This document shows, piece by piece, positions 32,915 through 45,554 of a stretch of 64,000 nt of DNA. How positions within the stretch are numbered: the first letter of the stretch is position 1; each line of letters starts with the position of its first letter. Location: positions 2,069,474 to 2,133,473 of the forward strand of contig JAJEKV010000045.1 of the NCBI GenBank assembly GCA_021234155.1. Reading direction: 5' to 3'. The notes beneath the pieces are model-generated. The model did no database searches and was not told where the DNA came from. It saw only the letters and a program-made list of their open reading frames with translations. The position numbers were made by a program, and so were the translations under genes. Source of the DNA: Isoetes taiwanensis (Eukaryota > Streptophyta > Lycopodiopsida > Isoetales > Isoetaceae).

Positions 32915-35900
32915 TCATAAAATTTCTGGCACACCATCGAGAGTAATAATAGCAAAAGCCTCCTCTGTGTGGACAAACATCATGTCATCCAATTCATTAG
33001 GCCCATAACCTGTAGAATCCAGTAAATACATAATCCAATTGTCCCGGGCATCCTCATGGATCTTCAGCTTACCTTGGAAATAAGGCCTGGTCTTTTGATT
33101 GTACCTCCATATATCTTCATCCTCCAGCAGTCGGGTAAAGGTGATACAGCTAATAACCTCTGTCTTGAGCCAGAAAAGAGCATCTATGGTCTCCAGATTT
33201 GATAAGCGGACAGTGGCAGGATCCACCTCACGAGCATGTCCTCCCGCATGGTGCCTCCTCAGCAGAAGTTCTGTCAAACAGAGAGTCCACATCATTATGG
33301 AGAAAAATTGAAAGAAACCATTGAAGGTTCCCAAGGAATCCCAATGTCTATCATAGTTCAGGCCCTTTTGCGCCCTATGGGCCATGGCAGCCTCTGCTAG
33401 AAGGACCTGAAAGAAAGCCTTGAGCATATTTAGACTTGGGGCCGATCCTGCTATGGCCATCTCGTTCCTATGCTTCCATACAGCCCAACAGCTAAGGATT
33501 CTAATAGTCCCTTTAAAAGGGGATATATGATTAAGATATTGAAGGAGAGAGGCTTCATCAGAAGGAACTTGTTGCACTAAAGGCTGAATCCACTGCCAGA
33601 AAGGGGAGAGCCAGACACAAGTAAACACATGAGAGCTCGTTTCTCTCAGCCCACATACCAGTGGGCACAGATTTGAAATATGATTGTCAAACTGAGCCCG
33701 AAAACTATTGGTTTTGAGGCTTTGGTTCAAGAGTAACCACCTAAAGAACACAATTTTATTTGCACATTGTAACTTCCAACCTTGTTTGATAATTGCAATG
33801 GCTGTGTCCTGATGATAATTCCAAACTTTACTGACTTTTAGTTGAGTTTTGTCGAGGAGCAAGCTTTATATCTCAGACCTTATATCCATGCTCACCACAT
33901 GTCCAATTTTGCGAGAAGTTGCCTTGTCCCAGTGGATTCCTGGTTACTGCAGCATAAATGTTTCTGTTTGTGTCAGTATCTGAAAGCTGTGGGGCTAAAT
34001 CACACCAATCTTTCCAATTATTATTGCTTCTCAAGGAACCTATGGAATGAAGCCCTGCTTGACACCATTCTTTATATTTAAGAGGGTGTTTTAAAGCCAA
34101 ACATCCCTCCTCTTCTGCAACCAGATCCTGATGCCAGAAAAAGCCAAACTCATCATTAACTGAATTTAGAGGCCGGGCTCGAAAACAAGTAGAGGCCAAG
34201 TTCTAGGCAGAGAAAATTCTTCTCAGGATTTTGGAGGTGCCAAGGGCAGCTTTGAGTTGAAAGAAGGCTGAGTCAAGAAGTTGATGGGGAAGAGAAGGGG
34301 CCCCCACCAAGGATGTTACCCCCAACCAATATCTCACCAATTTTAAAGCTGGTGAGAGGGCATTTGACACCAAGGATCTCCATACTAATTTTGCAGCCAG
34401 AGCTTGTGCTTGGGTGAAGAGATCTTTGCATTCCAGGCCTCCTTCTTTTTTGGGGAGGGTCAAATTTTCCCAAGAGACCATTCTGGCCCCTTGCCAAATG
34501 CACTCTCTCATAGCTGACTCAAGTTTTCTATAAGAGGATTTATCAGCAACCATAGCAGAGGAAAAGAAAATATATGTGCTTGCAATCACACTGTTGACAA
34601 TCCCGCCCTTCTTGCAAGAGAGAGGGATTTTGGATACATTTGAATCTTTTTCTTCATCCTGTTAACAATGGAATTCCATAGCCCTGCTAGACTCATGTTA
34701 ATTGCCAAAGAGAGGCCAAGAAGCTTGGTGGCAGTTTTATGGCATGTAACTTTAATGCCATGTATCTCCTCCACATCTGTTTGCAATACTATTGTGCTTT
34801 TGCTTTTATTCAATTGGACTCCAGAGGCTCCTCCAAAAAGATTAAGCATCTGCAGAAAATTTGATAAGCTGGAGCCATCATTTTGAAGAAAGGCAAAAGT
34901 ATCGTCGGCATATTGCATTATTGAAAATTCTCCTAAATTCTGTGGCAGCTGAAGACACTGTATTTTCTTGGCAGCCATAAGGGACAGAGTGGCCCCTGTG
35001 ACCATTTCAGCAACTATCAAGAAAAGATAGGGGGCTAAGGGACAACCTTGTCTAACCCCTTTTTTGCACTCAAAAAACTTGGTAGGAGTCCCATTCACCA
35101 GAACAGCAGAACAGCCAGCCACATTCAGACTGTGCACTCTATTTATGACTTTATCAGAAAACCCCACTTGTGCCATTGCTTTGTACAAAAATTTCCAATG
35201 AATGGTGTCATAGGCCCGTCTGAAGTCCAATTTGACTAGCATACAGATTTGCTTAGAATAGGAATTCCAGTGCAATCCCTCATGAGCACCAACAAAGTGT
35301 CCAAAATGCTTCTATCTAGGAGAAAAGTAGACTGAACTGGGCTAATGATCTTTTGCAGAGTCCCTTTGATTCTGTTTGCCAGGATCTTGGCCAAGATCTT
35401 ATAAGTAGAATTAGTGAGGGAAATTGGCCTCCAATCAGAAAAGGAAGCAGGGGCATCCACCTTGGGGATAAGGGCTATTAAACCAGCATTGATGGCAGGG
35501 TGAAGCTTAGGTGCAGACCAGGCCCCTTGAATAAAAGTGATAACATCCTGCTTCAATATATCCCAGAAAGAAACAAAAAACTCTGGAGGGATACCATCAG
35601 GGCCAGGACTTTTCCCATTAGCCATGCTTTTAAGGACCTTTTGAATCTCCCCTTCAGAGGGGCATTCAAGAAGGTGTGTATCATCCATGACATTATCAGC
35701 TGGCCCAAGCTTATCAAAGAAAGCTTGAAAACTGTCATCATCCACCTCTTCTTGAGCAAATAAACTTCTATACTTCTCATAGAAGGAATTCATTAAGTTG
35801 TCCTGTCCTGATATGTTCTGATTTCCTTAAAACCGAAATGATCCCATTATTCATTATTCTACTTTTGGCAGTCTTGAAGAACAGTTTGGAGCTGCATCTA

Positions 35901-36981
35901 TCCATATTATTTATGTTCACACATTTGCTCTTGACTATCAGGCCCCTGGCTTCAGACTCCTCAATGTTCTTGACTTTTCTTTCAAGAACTTCCTCTTCCT
36001 TATGCAGCACAACATTATGTGGATCAGAGAAAATCTTCTGCCTAACCTCTTTTACTTGAAGATAGATGTCCCTTTTCTCTTTTTTCAGCTTCTCATTCCA
36101 ATTCCTGCCCCAGACCTTTAACCATTCCTTAATTTGCCTCATTCTGCTAACAAAACCTTTCATAGAGCCACTTTGTTGCAGAGGTTGCAGGGATTTATAG
36201 AATTCTTGGAATTCTTGACAGAACAAATCATTGTTGAGCAAGCTAGTGTTCAATTTAAAAGGGGTAGTGGCCCCACCTTTAAAGGAACTACCATACTCCA
36301 GGCATTGAGGAAAGTGGTATGATATGGAGTTACTATGATCTCCTCTTATGATCATATGTGGCCAAGTATTGTCCTTTGTATAAAACCTGTCAAGTAGGCA
36401 GTACACCCTGTCATTCCCTACCCTCTTGTTGCTCCAGGAGTACACATTAGATGAAGAAGGGGCTTGGTAGACAAATAAGGACATTAATCTATCCCATTGA
36501 ACTCTTTCATTCTTCGACATATTCAACTTCTTCCCTAATTTCTGGTCCCATTGAGGAGTGTTGTTGAAGTCTCCACATAAAAGCCAGCTGTCTGCTTTTT
36601 TTATATGTATCCAGTCCGCCATCTCCTTCCATTGACTCTCCCTCTCCCCTGGATCAGTGGAGGCATACACATTTATGACCCCAACTTCTTCCCCATTAAT
36701 TTGCAAGAAAACCACATGCCATCTTCCTGATTGGTTCTGGTAGGAGCCAAGAGAGGGGAAAGAATTCTAAATGGTACAAATTCCCCCCTAGTTCCATCTG
36801 CAGGGGACGAGATGGAGCCCCCATTAGGCATTACCCAGCTCCCAAGGTTGGAAGCTTCAAAACTTGGAAGCCTATGCTCCTGAATGAGAATTATGTCAGC
36901 CCTCATTTCTTTCATTGCTATAATAGCACGTTTTCGCTTCAAGGGGCCCTTAATTCCTCTAACGTAAGTGACAATCTTCAT
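32915..36981 (-). pseudogene. LINE ORF2: endonuclease, reverse transcriptase, zinc-binding domain
   Basis: Starts MKIVTYVRGIKGPLKRKRAI at 36981. Endonuclease motifs: ILIQEHRLPS (about 36880), INVYASTDPGER, LLCGDFNNTPQWD (GDFN, about 36580). RT motifs: MANGKSPGPDGIPPEFF (about 35600), LIPKVDAPASFSDWRPISLT (about 35450), VKLDFRRAYDTIHW (catalytic Asp, about 35220), GVRQGCPLAPYLFLIV (about 35050) and MQYADDTFAF (YADD, about 34910). The zinc-binding domain (CPLVCGLRETSSHVFTC, about 33675) follows. The last 120 residues form a C-terminal tail of unknown role ending at 32915. Four to five frame breaks (near 36715, 35780, 35275, 34586 and 33870) make it inactive as read. Confidence 0.85.
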
Positions 36982-36999
36982 GATCTTTTGGACCTAGTG

Positions 37000-39252
37000 A
37001 TAGGCCCATACGGATTGGGTGTATAGACCTTTCTTTGCCTAGTCTTCTTGGTTGTTTGTGGTGTGAAAAAAGTCTCGACCCCATCAGCAACCTCAGCCTC
37101 ATCTTCACTACTCTTCCTATCATCCCAAAATTTGCCTTGAGGAGTGTCCGAGTCACTTAACCTTAGAGAGCAGGGGACCCCCTCATTCTCAGTCAGCTCT
37201 AGTTGAGGGGAAGGTAGAGACAATTGTACCTCCTATCCCAAAAGAACAGGGGAATTGTAAATGATTAAACCTGTAGGAAGAATTTCTTCTGGTTCTGAGC
37301 CCACCCCTTGGGTTAAGGGGACAACACCCTGCAATGGATCAGAATTCAGCTTATCAATATATTTGGGGACATCCTCCTGGTCATCCTTCCGCATTGGAAT
37401 CGAATCCATATGCTTGAACTGAGGGGATTGATCTTTAAACAATTCAATGACGGGGGAGGAGAGGATTTAAAGGAGGGTTCTTCTTGTTCAATGAATTTTC
37501 CACCAGAGCCATCAGTGATCGAGGAATTCATTTATTGGGGGAGCCGTGGGTTCTTCAATGGTGAGGACTTTAGCCCTATGTTCATGGGCCGGGTCACCAC
37601 TGAAAGCATCGTGGTCAAGAATTTCTTTCCCCTTGGCTTTGTTAAGAACCTTGACAGAGTTAACATCCTGGAATCTCACTTTCTTCCTCCATTCTGTCCT
37701 CTGTTCTTTTTGGTCCAACATCTTCTGATTTTCAGCTTGCAACTCCTTCTCTCTCATTTTCTTTGCTTTCCTCTTAGCACTGCCATTGATATTCCTCCTA
37801 TGTTTCTGAGCATGAGTATTTGAATTCTTCCCTCTTTTGCTGGGAGTAATCCATTCATCATCTTTTTTCTGTTCCACCTGTTGGATAGTCTTCACTGCCC
37901 GTGCTCCCTTGCATATACCCCCACCATGAAGCCGATACCACGATGTGGCACAAGGTCAGGGGAGACCATTCCAGGCCAGCTTTAGAATCTTTGGGTTCCC
38001 AAAGTAATCAATGTAATGGATGTTGTTAGGAATTGGCTTTAGAAGATCAATCTGGGCCCAAACTCTAGGGGCCCTGTCCAGGGAGACTTCCAATGCAATA
38101 TAGTTCCCAGTGTCTTTGAATAGGGAAAACAGGGACTGTTCATTCCAGTACATGGGATTTAACCCCTGCAAGGAGGACCAGGCTGGATGAAAAAATTCAT
38201 TCAAATTCTGTGGGTCAAACCCAGGGTACCACTTTTGAAAGAACAACTGTGTATTGGCTCTAGTGATTGTTCCTTTTTTTAAGAGCAGGGTGGCCGTTTG
38301 AGGATTCTTACACTCGGTTATAAAAAAAGGAAATTCAGTCCAGTAGATATTTCTGATCGAAATACCCTTGTCCTTCTCAAGCTCAGCTTTAAGGGACTGT
38401 AGACGGACCCCTTCGTGTCGAATACAGCCAATAAGACCCAGACTAGAAAGATATTTTAATTTATTTTCAACTGCAGGGTTTTTAAGCTTACCCACACAAG
38501 CCGAGGCATGTTGATTCTTCAGCTCACGCCTAACCACCTGCTGGATTTCATTGGCATAGTCCAAAATGGGCTGAACCACCCCCGTTGTTCTGCGTGCAAA
38601 GGTCCCACCCCCTTCCGAGCGTATTCACCATATATTCTAAGCCGTAAGAAAATCTCCGAAAGCAACGCAGCTAGGATCCCTCTGTCCGTTCTCGACCTTG
38701 ATCAAGGCTTCAGCAATCTCTTTCAGTTGGTTTTGCCCTTTACAACTTAACTTGCATAACAGCCGAAAGAGAGTCTTTTCAGTCTCTGTCCAAATCCCAT
38801 ACTATCCTGTACTGTCTCAGATACCTTATCATTCCTGCAATCTTTTCCCGAGATTTGTCCCTCTGCCAGCCTCACGGATTCCAATGTGGGATCTTTCATT
38901 CCTTCCAGTATGGCCCCACAAATCATTTAATATTCTATTCCTTATCAACCAAGAAATCCACCACCCCACAATCAACACACAATCGTTCTCAAGCAAAGAT
39001 TCTAACTGTAATTCTACTCTCTGACCACGAACAAAAAGGACTGTTCCTATCTCCTACAAATTCTCCTAACCAAGATTCTATTACCTGTACCTCAAGATCC
39101 CCTTCCACTACCATGAAAGGAACAATGGGATAGAAGAGATCCTCTGGGAAGAATTGGTAGAGTACCAAGCTCTTCCAGAGGGTTGCATCTTCCCCCTCTA
39201 ACCAGCCACACGAGATCTTCGATCCTTCTTCAAGAATGGTGAAATATCGCAT
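37000..39252 (-). pseudogene. LINE ORF1, nucleic-acid-binding protein
   Basis: Begins MRYFTILEEGSKISCGWLEG at 39252. The central part (38579-37956, 207 aa) has TLLLKKGTITRANTQLFFQK, FFHPAWSSLQGLNPMYWNEQ and VWAQIDLLKP, the pattern of the DUF4283-type domain in plant L1 ORF1 proteins. It is followed by a broken zinc-knuckle-like segment (RLHGGGICKG, about 37930) and a Lys/Arg-rich tail (about 37895-37512), then an Asp/Pro-rich stretch to about 37000. Frame breaks separate the parts. Confidence 0.7.
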
Positions 39253-39320
39253 GGCTTTGGTTTAGGGTTCGAGCGCCTACCTTCATTCCCACCTCACAGC
39301 CAGGCTCCATTCACGGATGT

Positions 39321-42271
39321 TTTGTCGTGAGAGATTCTCCGTGTTACACAATCTCAAAACATATTGGGAGGTAGTTGCACTAGGACAGCCAACCTGTGAT
39401 TTATATATGGTTTATTCAGGGAACTTCAAATCTGTTGCAATGCAGTCCATTGTAAAATATATTTCTAAGATGATGTCACTTAAGCAATCCATTGTAAAAT
39501 ATGTTTTATGTATTTGTAAAGGCTATCTTTTTCAAAAATGAGTTTAATTAGCTTTAAAAATCATGAGACAATTTATGCAAAAAAAGAGAGCTAAACTTAC
39601 TATCCTTTGCAATTGAAGAATACGTAAGATTTTATATGCTTTTGGTAAGTATGAGGATACCAAAACCGTAATTTGATGATGTCATAATATTGGGTTTGGG
39701 ATTCACATAGTTTAGAGTTTCTTTTAGAGGGTTATTTGTAGAAGTTTTATTTGGCTCGTAATGTTTTTATAGGGAAGGAGTGACCACTAGCCACGTAGAG
39801 GCGATGGCATGACTATGGCGGTGGAGCAGACTGTCTGTTTTGTTGCCGGAAGGAGGTCGGGAGGTATTTGCTATGATTCTTGCATCTTCGAAGCTCTGTT
39901 GCATGAAAGAAGAGCATATTGTAGACTAGAGGCTCTTGCTTCTGTGGCAAAGGGAAATAGTTTCTTTTGTAGTAATTATTGTCAGGGTTATGGCCTGGGG
40001 GATGCACTTAGTAATAAAAGGGTATGGACATCATGTCAAGGGTGCCCAAAAACATCCCTAGTATACTAATCTTTGGAAGCTAATTTAACCCCTAAAGTAT
40101 ATATTTTGCCCCAGATAATGGCGAAAGAACCCCCTAATGGTGAGTATATATAAATACGAAATGGTAAAAAAAAAACCCTTTTATTGCATGCACATGTTTC
40201 GTACTGCAAAGAATACTGAATTCCCCGGGGGCTATAGCTCATTTTTTGTGATGAGCATTCTTGTTTGATTTTAACTGGGTTCTTCTTGACAGAGAGAGGT
40301 GTTGCGAAGGTGATCATGCTGGCTTTCTACATGCATTGCTATTAGGGAATTCTTTTGTGGTTGTCTGGCACTGACTTTTTGGCAGAGGGTTCAAATCCCT
40401 AGTCTTCAATATTGTTGCTTTCAAATAATGAAGTGTGAAAGGGATTTCTAGCCAATGATTGTGCGTGGTTGCATTGCAGATCTGTCATTTGTTATCCAAA
40501 ATACAAAGCACAGCAGTTCTGTTGAAGCAGAGGAGAGGATATATTAGTAGCCATATATTGTGGTATATTGACCAACCAATTCATGTGCCTATGGATGCTG
40601 CTGCAAAATTTCTGCAGCAACATATTGTTTCAATTGGAATACTACTACGTTACATTATGCGCTAATTTCCATGTCTTATTTAGTACTTCCTGCCGCAGCC
40701 ATGCAGTTGCTCAAATGTACTATTTGCAAGACATACGCTCTATTGCAGTGGAGTTCATGCCATCTTCTTGTGTCTTGGACAACCAATTCGTGGTCAGATT
40801 TTTACCGCATCATTGTCTTGGCACCCTATGGTTTCAGAATCATATGGTGATGTGAAAATTCAGGTTTGACCCCATCTTGCTTTTGAGGGGACGGTCATGC
40901 TTGCTCCATATGGAATATCAGGTGGAATATTCCATGGAGCGATGGTCACTATTGATCGATTATATGGATTGCGCGATTATTATTACAAGAAATTTATCGC
41001 GCAGGCTATTAGTATAGTTTGATGTTATGAATGTTGGATAAATGAATTAACTAGTGATTAGAATACTTTGAAGCCAAAGTTAATGGACACTGGTTTAAAG
41101 GATGTTATGAATGTTGGACAAAATGAATTAACTAGTGATTAGAATACTCAGAAGCCAAAGTTAATAAACACTGAGAAATGGTGTAAACTAGACTCAGAAC
41201 CAGTAATAATTTAATGTAATTGGGTACTTTAGAAATAACTTCTGATAGACAAACTTATGATGCTTATGGATAAAAAGTTTATAGTTTTAAATTCGGAATA
41301 GTTCAAATTTTGAATCATAGAGCGCCCACAATCTATAAGTTTGATGCAAATTAATACCACATGATGGGGGATGTTGCATGAGAAGCAACTTTTATATTAT
41401 GTTCAAATTCAATTCGTGTCCAATAAACTTTTTCCTAGTGGGCTTTAAGAATAAATAGAGTAATTTTATTCGTTATACCAATTTTTTGCTTCCAAATTCT
41501 CTCTGAGGAATAAACATGTCCAATTATTTTGACCACCTCAAAGCATTGTTCATGCACCTCTTTAATGACTTATTTCTGCACTTCTGCACATCTCTAGGAT
41601 GCAGAAGTATGTAACAAGGTACATCCCCGATATAATCTGGCCGAAATCAGAAACGGTACAAATATAACATAAGATTTTGTATGGTTTGAGACGGTATTCA
41701 TATAAGAATACCGTATAAACTGATGATGGCACCCTAGATTCCAAAAATGGGAATCTAGAGTTGGATCTTGACTTCCTGTTGGTTGGGAGTTCTTTGGTTC
41801 ACATGGGCAGCCCGCACTTGGCGAGGATGGGCGCATATTCCTGGCATGATAGGTGTCGTCCGATGTCTATAACTGAGGATTGCATGGTCTTTTTGCAGGT
41901 ACAGCCCCAGAAATTGGTCCGACAACTTCACCTACAGGTAACGGTTCTGTATTCCTTATTTTATTTTGTCTATGGCACCATGTCTTTGAGAAGGGCAGCC
42001 AGGAAAGGGAAGGGGTCGCCTGCTCTATGCCTCCTTCTCTGAGCTCATTGGAAATTGGGTCCTTATCCAGAGGCCCTCAAACAAAGCGGGCTCAAGCATC
42101 GCCCTTCTCTTGGACATGGTTGGACTGCCATAGATGTCAGTGTGACATTGGGCCTGTCTGGGCAAGACGTCCCCTGGCTGGGGCCGTAGCCCCAGCACTG
42201 CGGTTGAAGTATGGATCACTTGCACAGCTAGGCTGTATTTAGAGCCCAGTTCAAGAGTCCCAGGGCTATGA
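39321..42271. other. About 2.9 kb without a recognised gene
   Basis: Contains an 80-bp tandem duplication (41021-41180), a T-arm-like gagggttcaaatccct (about 40388-40403) that may be a SINE or tRNA relic, and a possible exon at about 41900-41937 bounded by gcag and gtaacg that would read TAPEIGPTTSPTG. The stretch 39800-40070 has a short open frame (MTMAVEQTVCFVAGRR) without known relatives. Confidence 0.4.
41021..41180. repeat. Tandem duplication, 2 x 80 bp
   Basis: gatgttatgaatgttgga begins both copies (41021 and 41101). They share gaattaactagtgattagaa and gaagccaaagttaat with a few substitutions. Confidence 0.8.
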
Positions 42272-42458
42272 ATGATGCTAATTAAGAAGGACTTTAATTG
42301 GGCTTCAAAACCAGCAGGCGTGATTCTGGTGTGCAAGGCCTTCAAGAACAGCCGCCTTCATTGCTTTGAAGGGATGATCGGGTATTGCATGAAGGATATT
42401 GGCAAGGTCCACTATGTTTGCCATCTGCATAACATCACTGAGTCTGTCATTGAGAAGG
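42272..42458 (+). pseudogene. Truncated ORF, cut by the family I insertion
   Basis: Open from ATG at 42272 to the LTR start at 42459. It includes KPAGVILVCKAFKNSR, HCFEGMIGYCMKDIGKVHY and LHNITESVIEKV. The GYCMKD-x-G-x-x-HY pattern reminds me of Rep-like (HUH-type) replication-initiator proteins of plant mobile elements, but I cannot confirm this. The 3' part is presumably beyond the right edge, after the LTR element. The minus frame here is taken as a shadow. Confidence 0.35.
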
Positions 42459-43742
42459 TGTGACGTTCCAGTACGATATACGGTCTCAAGACGTATACCG
42501 TACTGCGCCGTCACGCATACACGCCGTCTAGTCGACGTGTACGCCGACACATACCTAAGCAAGGACGCCCTAGGGGGCAACTTGCAATGGTACGCACACT
42601 TAGCAATGCGCGCACCTTTAGACCTTTAAACCATTAAAGGAAGACCAAGGGTCATGGGAACCCTAAACCTAACTGATAGCCTACATAAGGCACCAAACCC
42701 TAACATTCCCTTTTTGCCCACGCACCTTCCGAGCTCCGACTCACATAGTGAGGAGTCAATTCCAACTCCCAATGCACCGCCAACACGCCCAGCTTGTCGA
42801 TCATCCTTCCGACCGCATCCCGGCGTAAACGTAGACATGGACGCCTGGGATCAAGAGGAGTGAACTGTGGGATTAGGTATTTGGTCGATTGAATAGCTTA
42901 AACCTCATTCCAGCCTTCAACCAAAGTAGGTTTAGCCTATTAAATCGCCCTTAGTAGCCCAACAGACCTACAATCGACGCTAACTAAAGAATTGACTCTA
43001 TGTATTAGATTAGTTCTTATTATTTATGATCATATGATGGATGGTTGTATTCTGTGGACTCATTGTATTGGGAAGGGTGAGTAGAGACTTAAAAGCTTAG
43101 TAGATGATGCTCCTAGCTAGTCCCTCTTAGTGCATTACTAGAATTCGCCTGTGGTCACAGAGCCCACCCGGTTGTGGGTGAAGGGGCCGATCGGCTTAGA
43201 ATGAGATTCATGTTCTAACCCTTGACCCGATCCCTCCGGTGTGTAAGGCCTCACCGGGGATCGTGAGTGACTAGGTCTAATGGCTTGCCACCGAAAGTGT
43301 GTGGGTAAGGCATGGGCTCGACACCGCGGGAGTGATGCGCCACTCTCCGCTGGGTTGAAGTCTAATAAGGGCAAGGGGCCCTCTAGTCACCTTGGGTTAG
43401 CATGTAGATCTCGGAGGGAGTGATCCCTACCGCCCCATCAGACCGGGAGATGTAACCCCAGAATAGCCCCTTTGGCTATGCACCCGTGGGCTCTGATCGA
43501 AAGTCCCAACACTTTTCAACCTACTCGCAAAGTGTGCACAGGGGGCGGATGGAGGGACAACCCTAAGCCATGTTCTTATGCCAGCCCAATCCATTGTCAT
43601 GATTCTGTCTGCACTGAACTCTGGAGACCCAAGCTTGTCAGTCATCCCCTGGAGTCTGAGCCTTGGGTAGGACTTCCTTTGTATTGTGCTGATCTTTGTC
43701 TATGCAGATGTTGATGTACCACCCCTCGAGGTGGATATATGA

Positions 43743-43782
43743 CACAACAAAAACGATGCCCATATCCTCCTTAAAATTCCCC
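43743..43782 (+). repeat. Left terminal inverted repeat of the CACTA-like element
   Basis: Begins CACAACAAAAACGATGCCCA and continues through TATCCTCCTTAAAATTCCCC. It matches the right end with about four mismatches in 40. Confidence 0.85.
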
Positions 43783-43849
43783 ATAAAAAACCCCTTAAAA
43801 TCCCCCTTTTTAGGTGAATGGACATGATTTTTTAAACGGGTATCCGGCC

Positions 43850-44240
43850 ACAATCCCCCGTTGTGATTTTGTAGATTAATATCCCCTTATTTGAATTTTT
43901 TTTATATCCCCCATTGCCATATGCAATGGTCATACCCCTTTTCTCACAAATAATGTTCATACCCCTTTCTAGGAACAATCCCCCTTTGTGATTTTGTAGT
44001 TTAATATACCCTTATTCCGTTCATACCCCTCTTCTCAACCATCCTCCTTTTGTGACCTTGTAATTTAATATCCCATACTATTAATACCCTTTTCTCAAAA
44101 ATCCCCCCTTCGTGATTTTGTGTTTAATATCCCCTTATTCCGTTCATACCCCTCTTCTCAACCATCCCCCTTTTGTGATCTTGTATTTAATATCTAGTTA
44201 ATACCCTTTTCTCAACAATCCCCCTTTTTTATTTTGTAGT
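43850..44240. repeat. Left subterminal repeat array
   Basis: Four to five degenerate copies of a unit near 65-100 bp built from caaccatccccctttt, gtgattttgtagtttaatat and ccccttattccgttcatacc. Subterminal arrays of this kind are transposase-binding regions in known CACTA elements; that role here is inference. Confidence 0.7.
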
Positions 44241-44458
44241 TTACTTAGATTAGATAATAAAGCATATGAAGATGTAGATTTGAATGCGGATGTGGATTCT
44301 ATAAAACAAATTATGTTCCATACAAAAAAAAAAGAGAAACTAAAAATTATATGCAATTTCTTAATACCAAGACCATGAATATAGAAAGAACAAGTCAGTA
44401 AATCAGTCTATTAAGAGATCAAAGATCAGTACATTAGTCATTCCTTATAGCCTGCCAA

Positions 44459-45255
44459 CTATGAGCTGACATCGAAAAACAAATCAGATACACAAAACCC
44501 CACTTGGTGAGCATTTTTTTTTGCAACCAACTCAAAATTTTGCTCTAGTAAGTGCTTTATTACTAGATCTAGCTTCTCTAATTGACTGAGGTTTCGAATA
44601 CCTTTAAAAGTCCTTTGTCTTAACCTGTTTTGTTCTGCCATAAATTTTGGAATTTGAGTGTACATCTCATTGACAGTTTGAGATCTTCATTAGAAACATA
44701 CAAATAGCTTCTTTTTCTTTTGACTTCGGATGATAATCTTCAACGCCTCTTCTAGCGATTTCTTCATTCTAATTAATAGCAACTTGGTAGCTTTAGTAAC
44801 ATGTTTTGATTACTAACAAACTGAAATATCAATCTTACCGTCGAGAAAATATCATATTGCCTTGTTGCCTCAAAGTGCATCTTCAAAAATGCCTTCCCAC
44901 AGAGTGGATTCTTAGGGTACATTTTCAGCCAAGTCTCAGCATCATATCTCCTTTCATAGGTTGCTCTAATAGTTCCCATGAGTAATTACTGTCCAAAAAC
45001 TGTGCACACAAATTATTAGCACAAATAAGCACACAAACTGTGCACACAAATTAGTAGCACAAATAAGCACACAAACTGTGAGTTTTCAAGAAGCGCTTAG
45101 CTCTTTCAACGATTCTTTATTCTACCAGGCACATTTTATGGCATAAGAAACATGTGGAAGGACTCGTAAGAAATAATTAAGGTGGCTTACTCAAGGCTTG
45201 AAGCTTGCTACTTAAATGTTGTAGCTTTAATTTGCATTCTTCATCCTGCACCAAT
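44459..45255 (-). pseudogene. Unidentified captured gene exons in the CACTA-like element
   Basis: Minus-strand coding-like pieces: DEECKLKLQHLSSKLQALSK (about 45245-45185, preceded by gtgcag and coiled-coil-like), RYDAETWLKMYPKNPLCGKA (about 44940-44880) and RLRQRTFKGIRNLSQLEKLD (about 44625-44565). They are separated by AT-rich, intron-like DNA. They look like exons of a real plant gene, but I do not recognise the family. Confidence 0.45.
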
Positions 45256-45554
45256 AACTCAAAACATAAATAAACATTTGCTATATGAAAGTTAAAACAA
45301 AAGAATAAGTACGGGTTCTAGTTCCAATGACAATTCTAGTTCCAATGCCTTTGTTTTCTGTTTTCTGTTAGAAGATATATCCTAATAACACAGAGGAACC
45401 CTACATAGAGCCAACCATGCAGCAATATAATCAGCTATGGGGGTGCAAGAAGGTAGCGGCTTGTATAAGATTATAAGAACATCCAAAGCCACTTTTATAA
45501 CGCACCATCCATATCATGTTGAAGAAATAGCATAGCATAATAAATCACAAAAAT

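Larger units (their letters stand above)
32665..39320 (-). mobile_element. L1-type LINE, near full length
   Basis: A T-run at 32665-32679 is the poly(A) tail of a minus-strand LINE. Upstream on that strand are ORF2 (endonuclease, RT, zinc-binding domain; 36981-32915) and ORF1 (39252 to about 37000). The 5' end near 39320 is not sharply defined and no target duplication was identified. The order ORF1, APE endonuclease, RT, zinc-binding domain is that of plant L1 elements. Confidence 0.85.

Noticed and set aside
40388-40403. T-arm-like gagggttcaaatccct as a tRNA gene
   Set aside because: No acceptor or anticodon stem can be formed around it; at most a SINE or tRNA relic.
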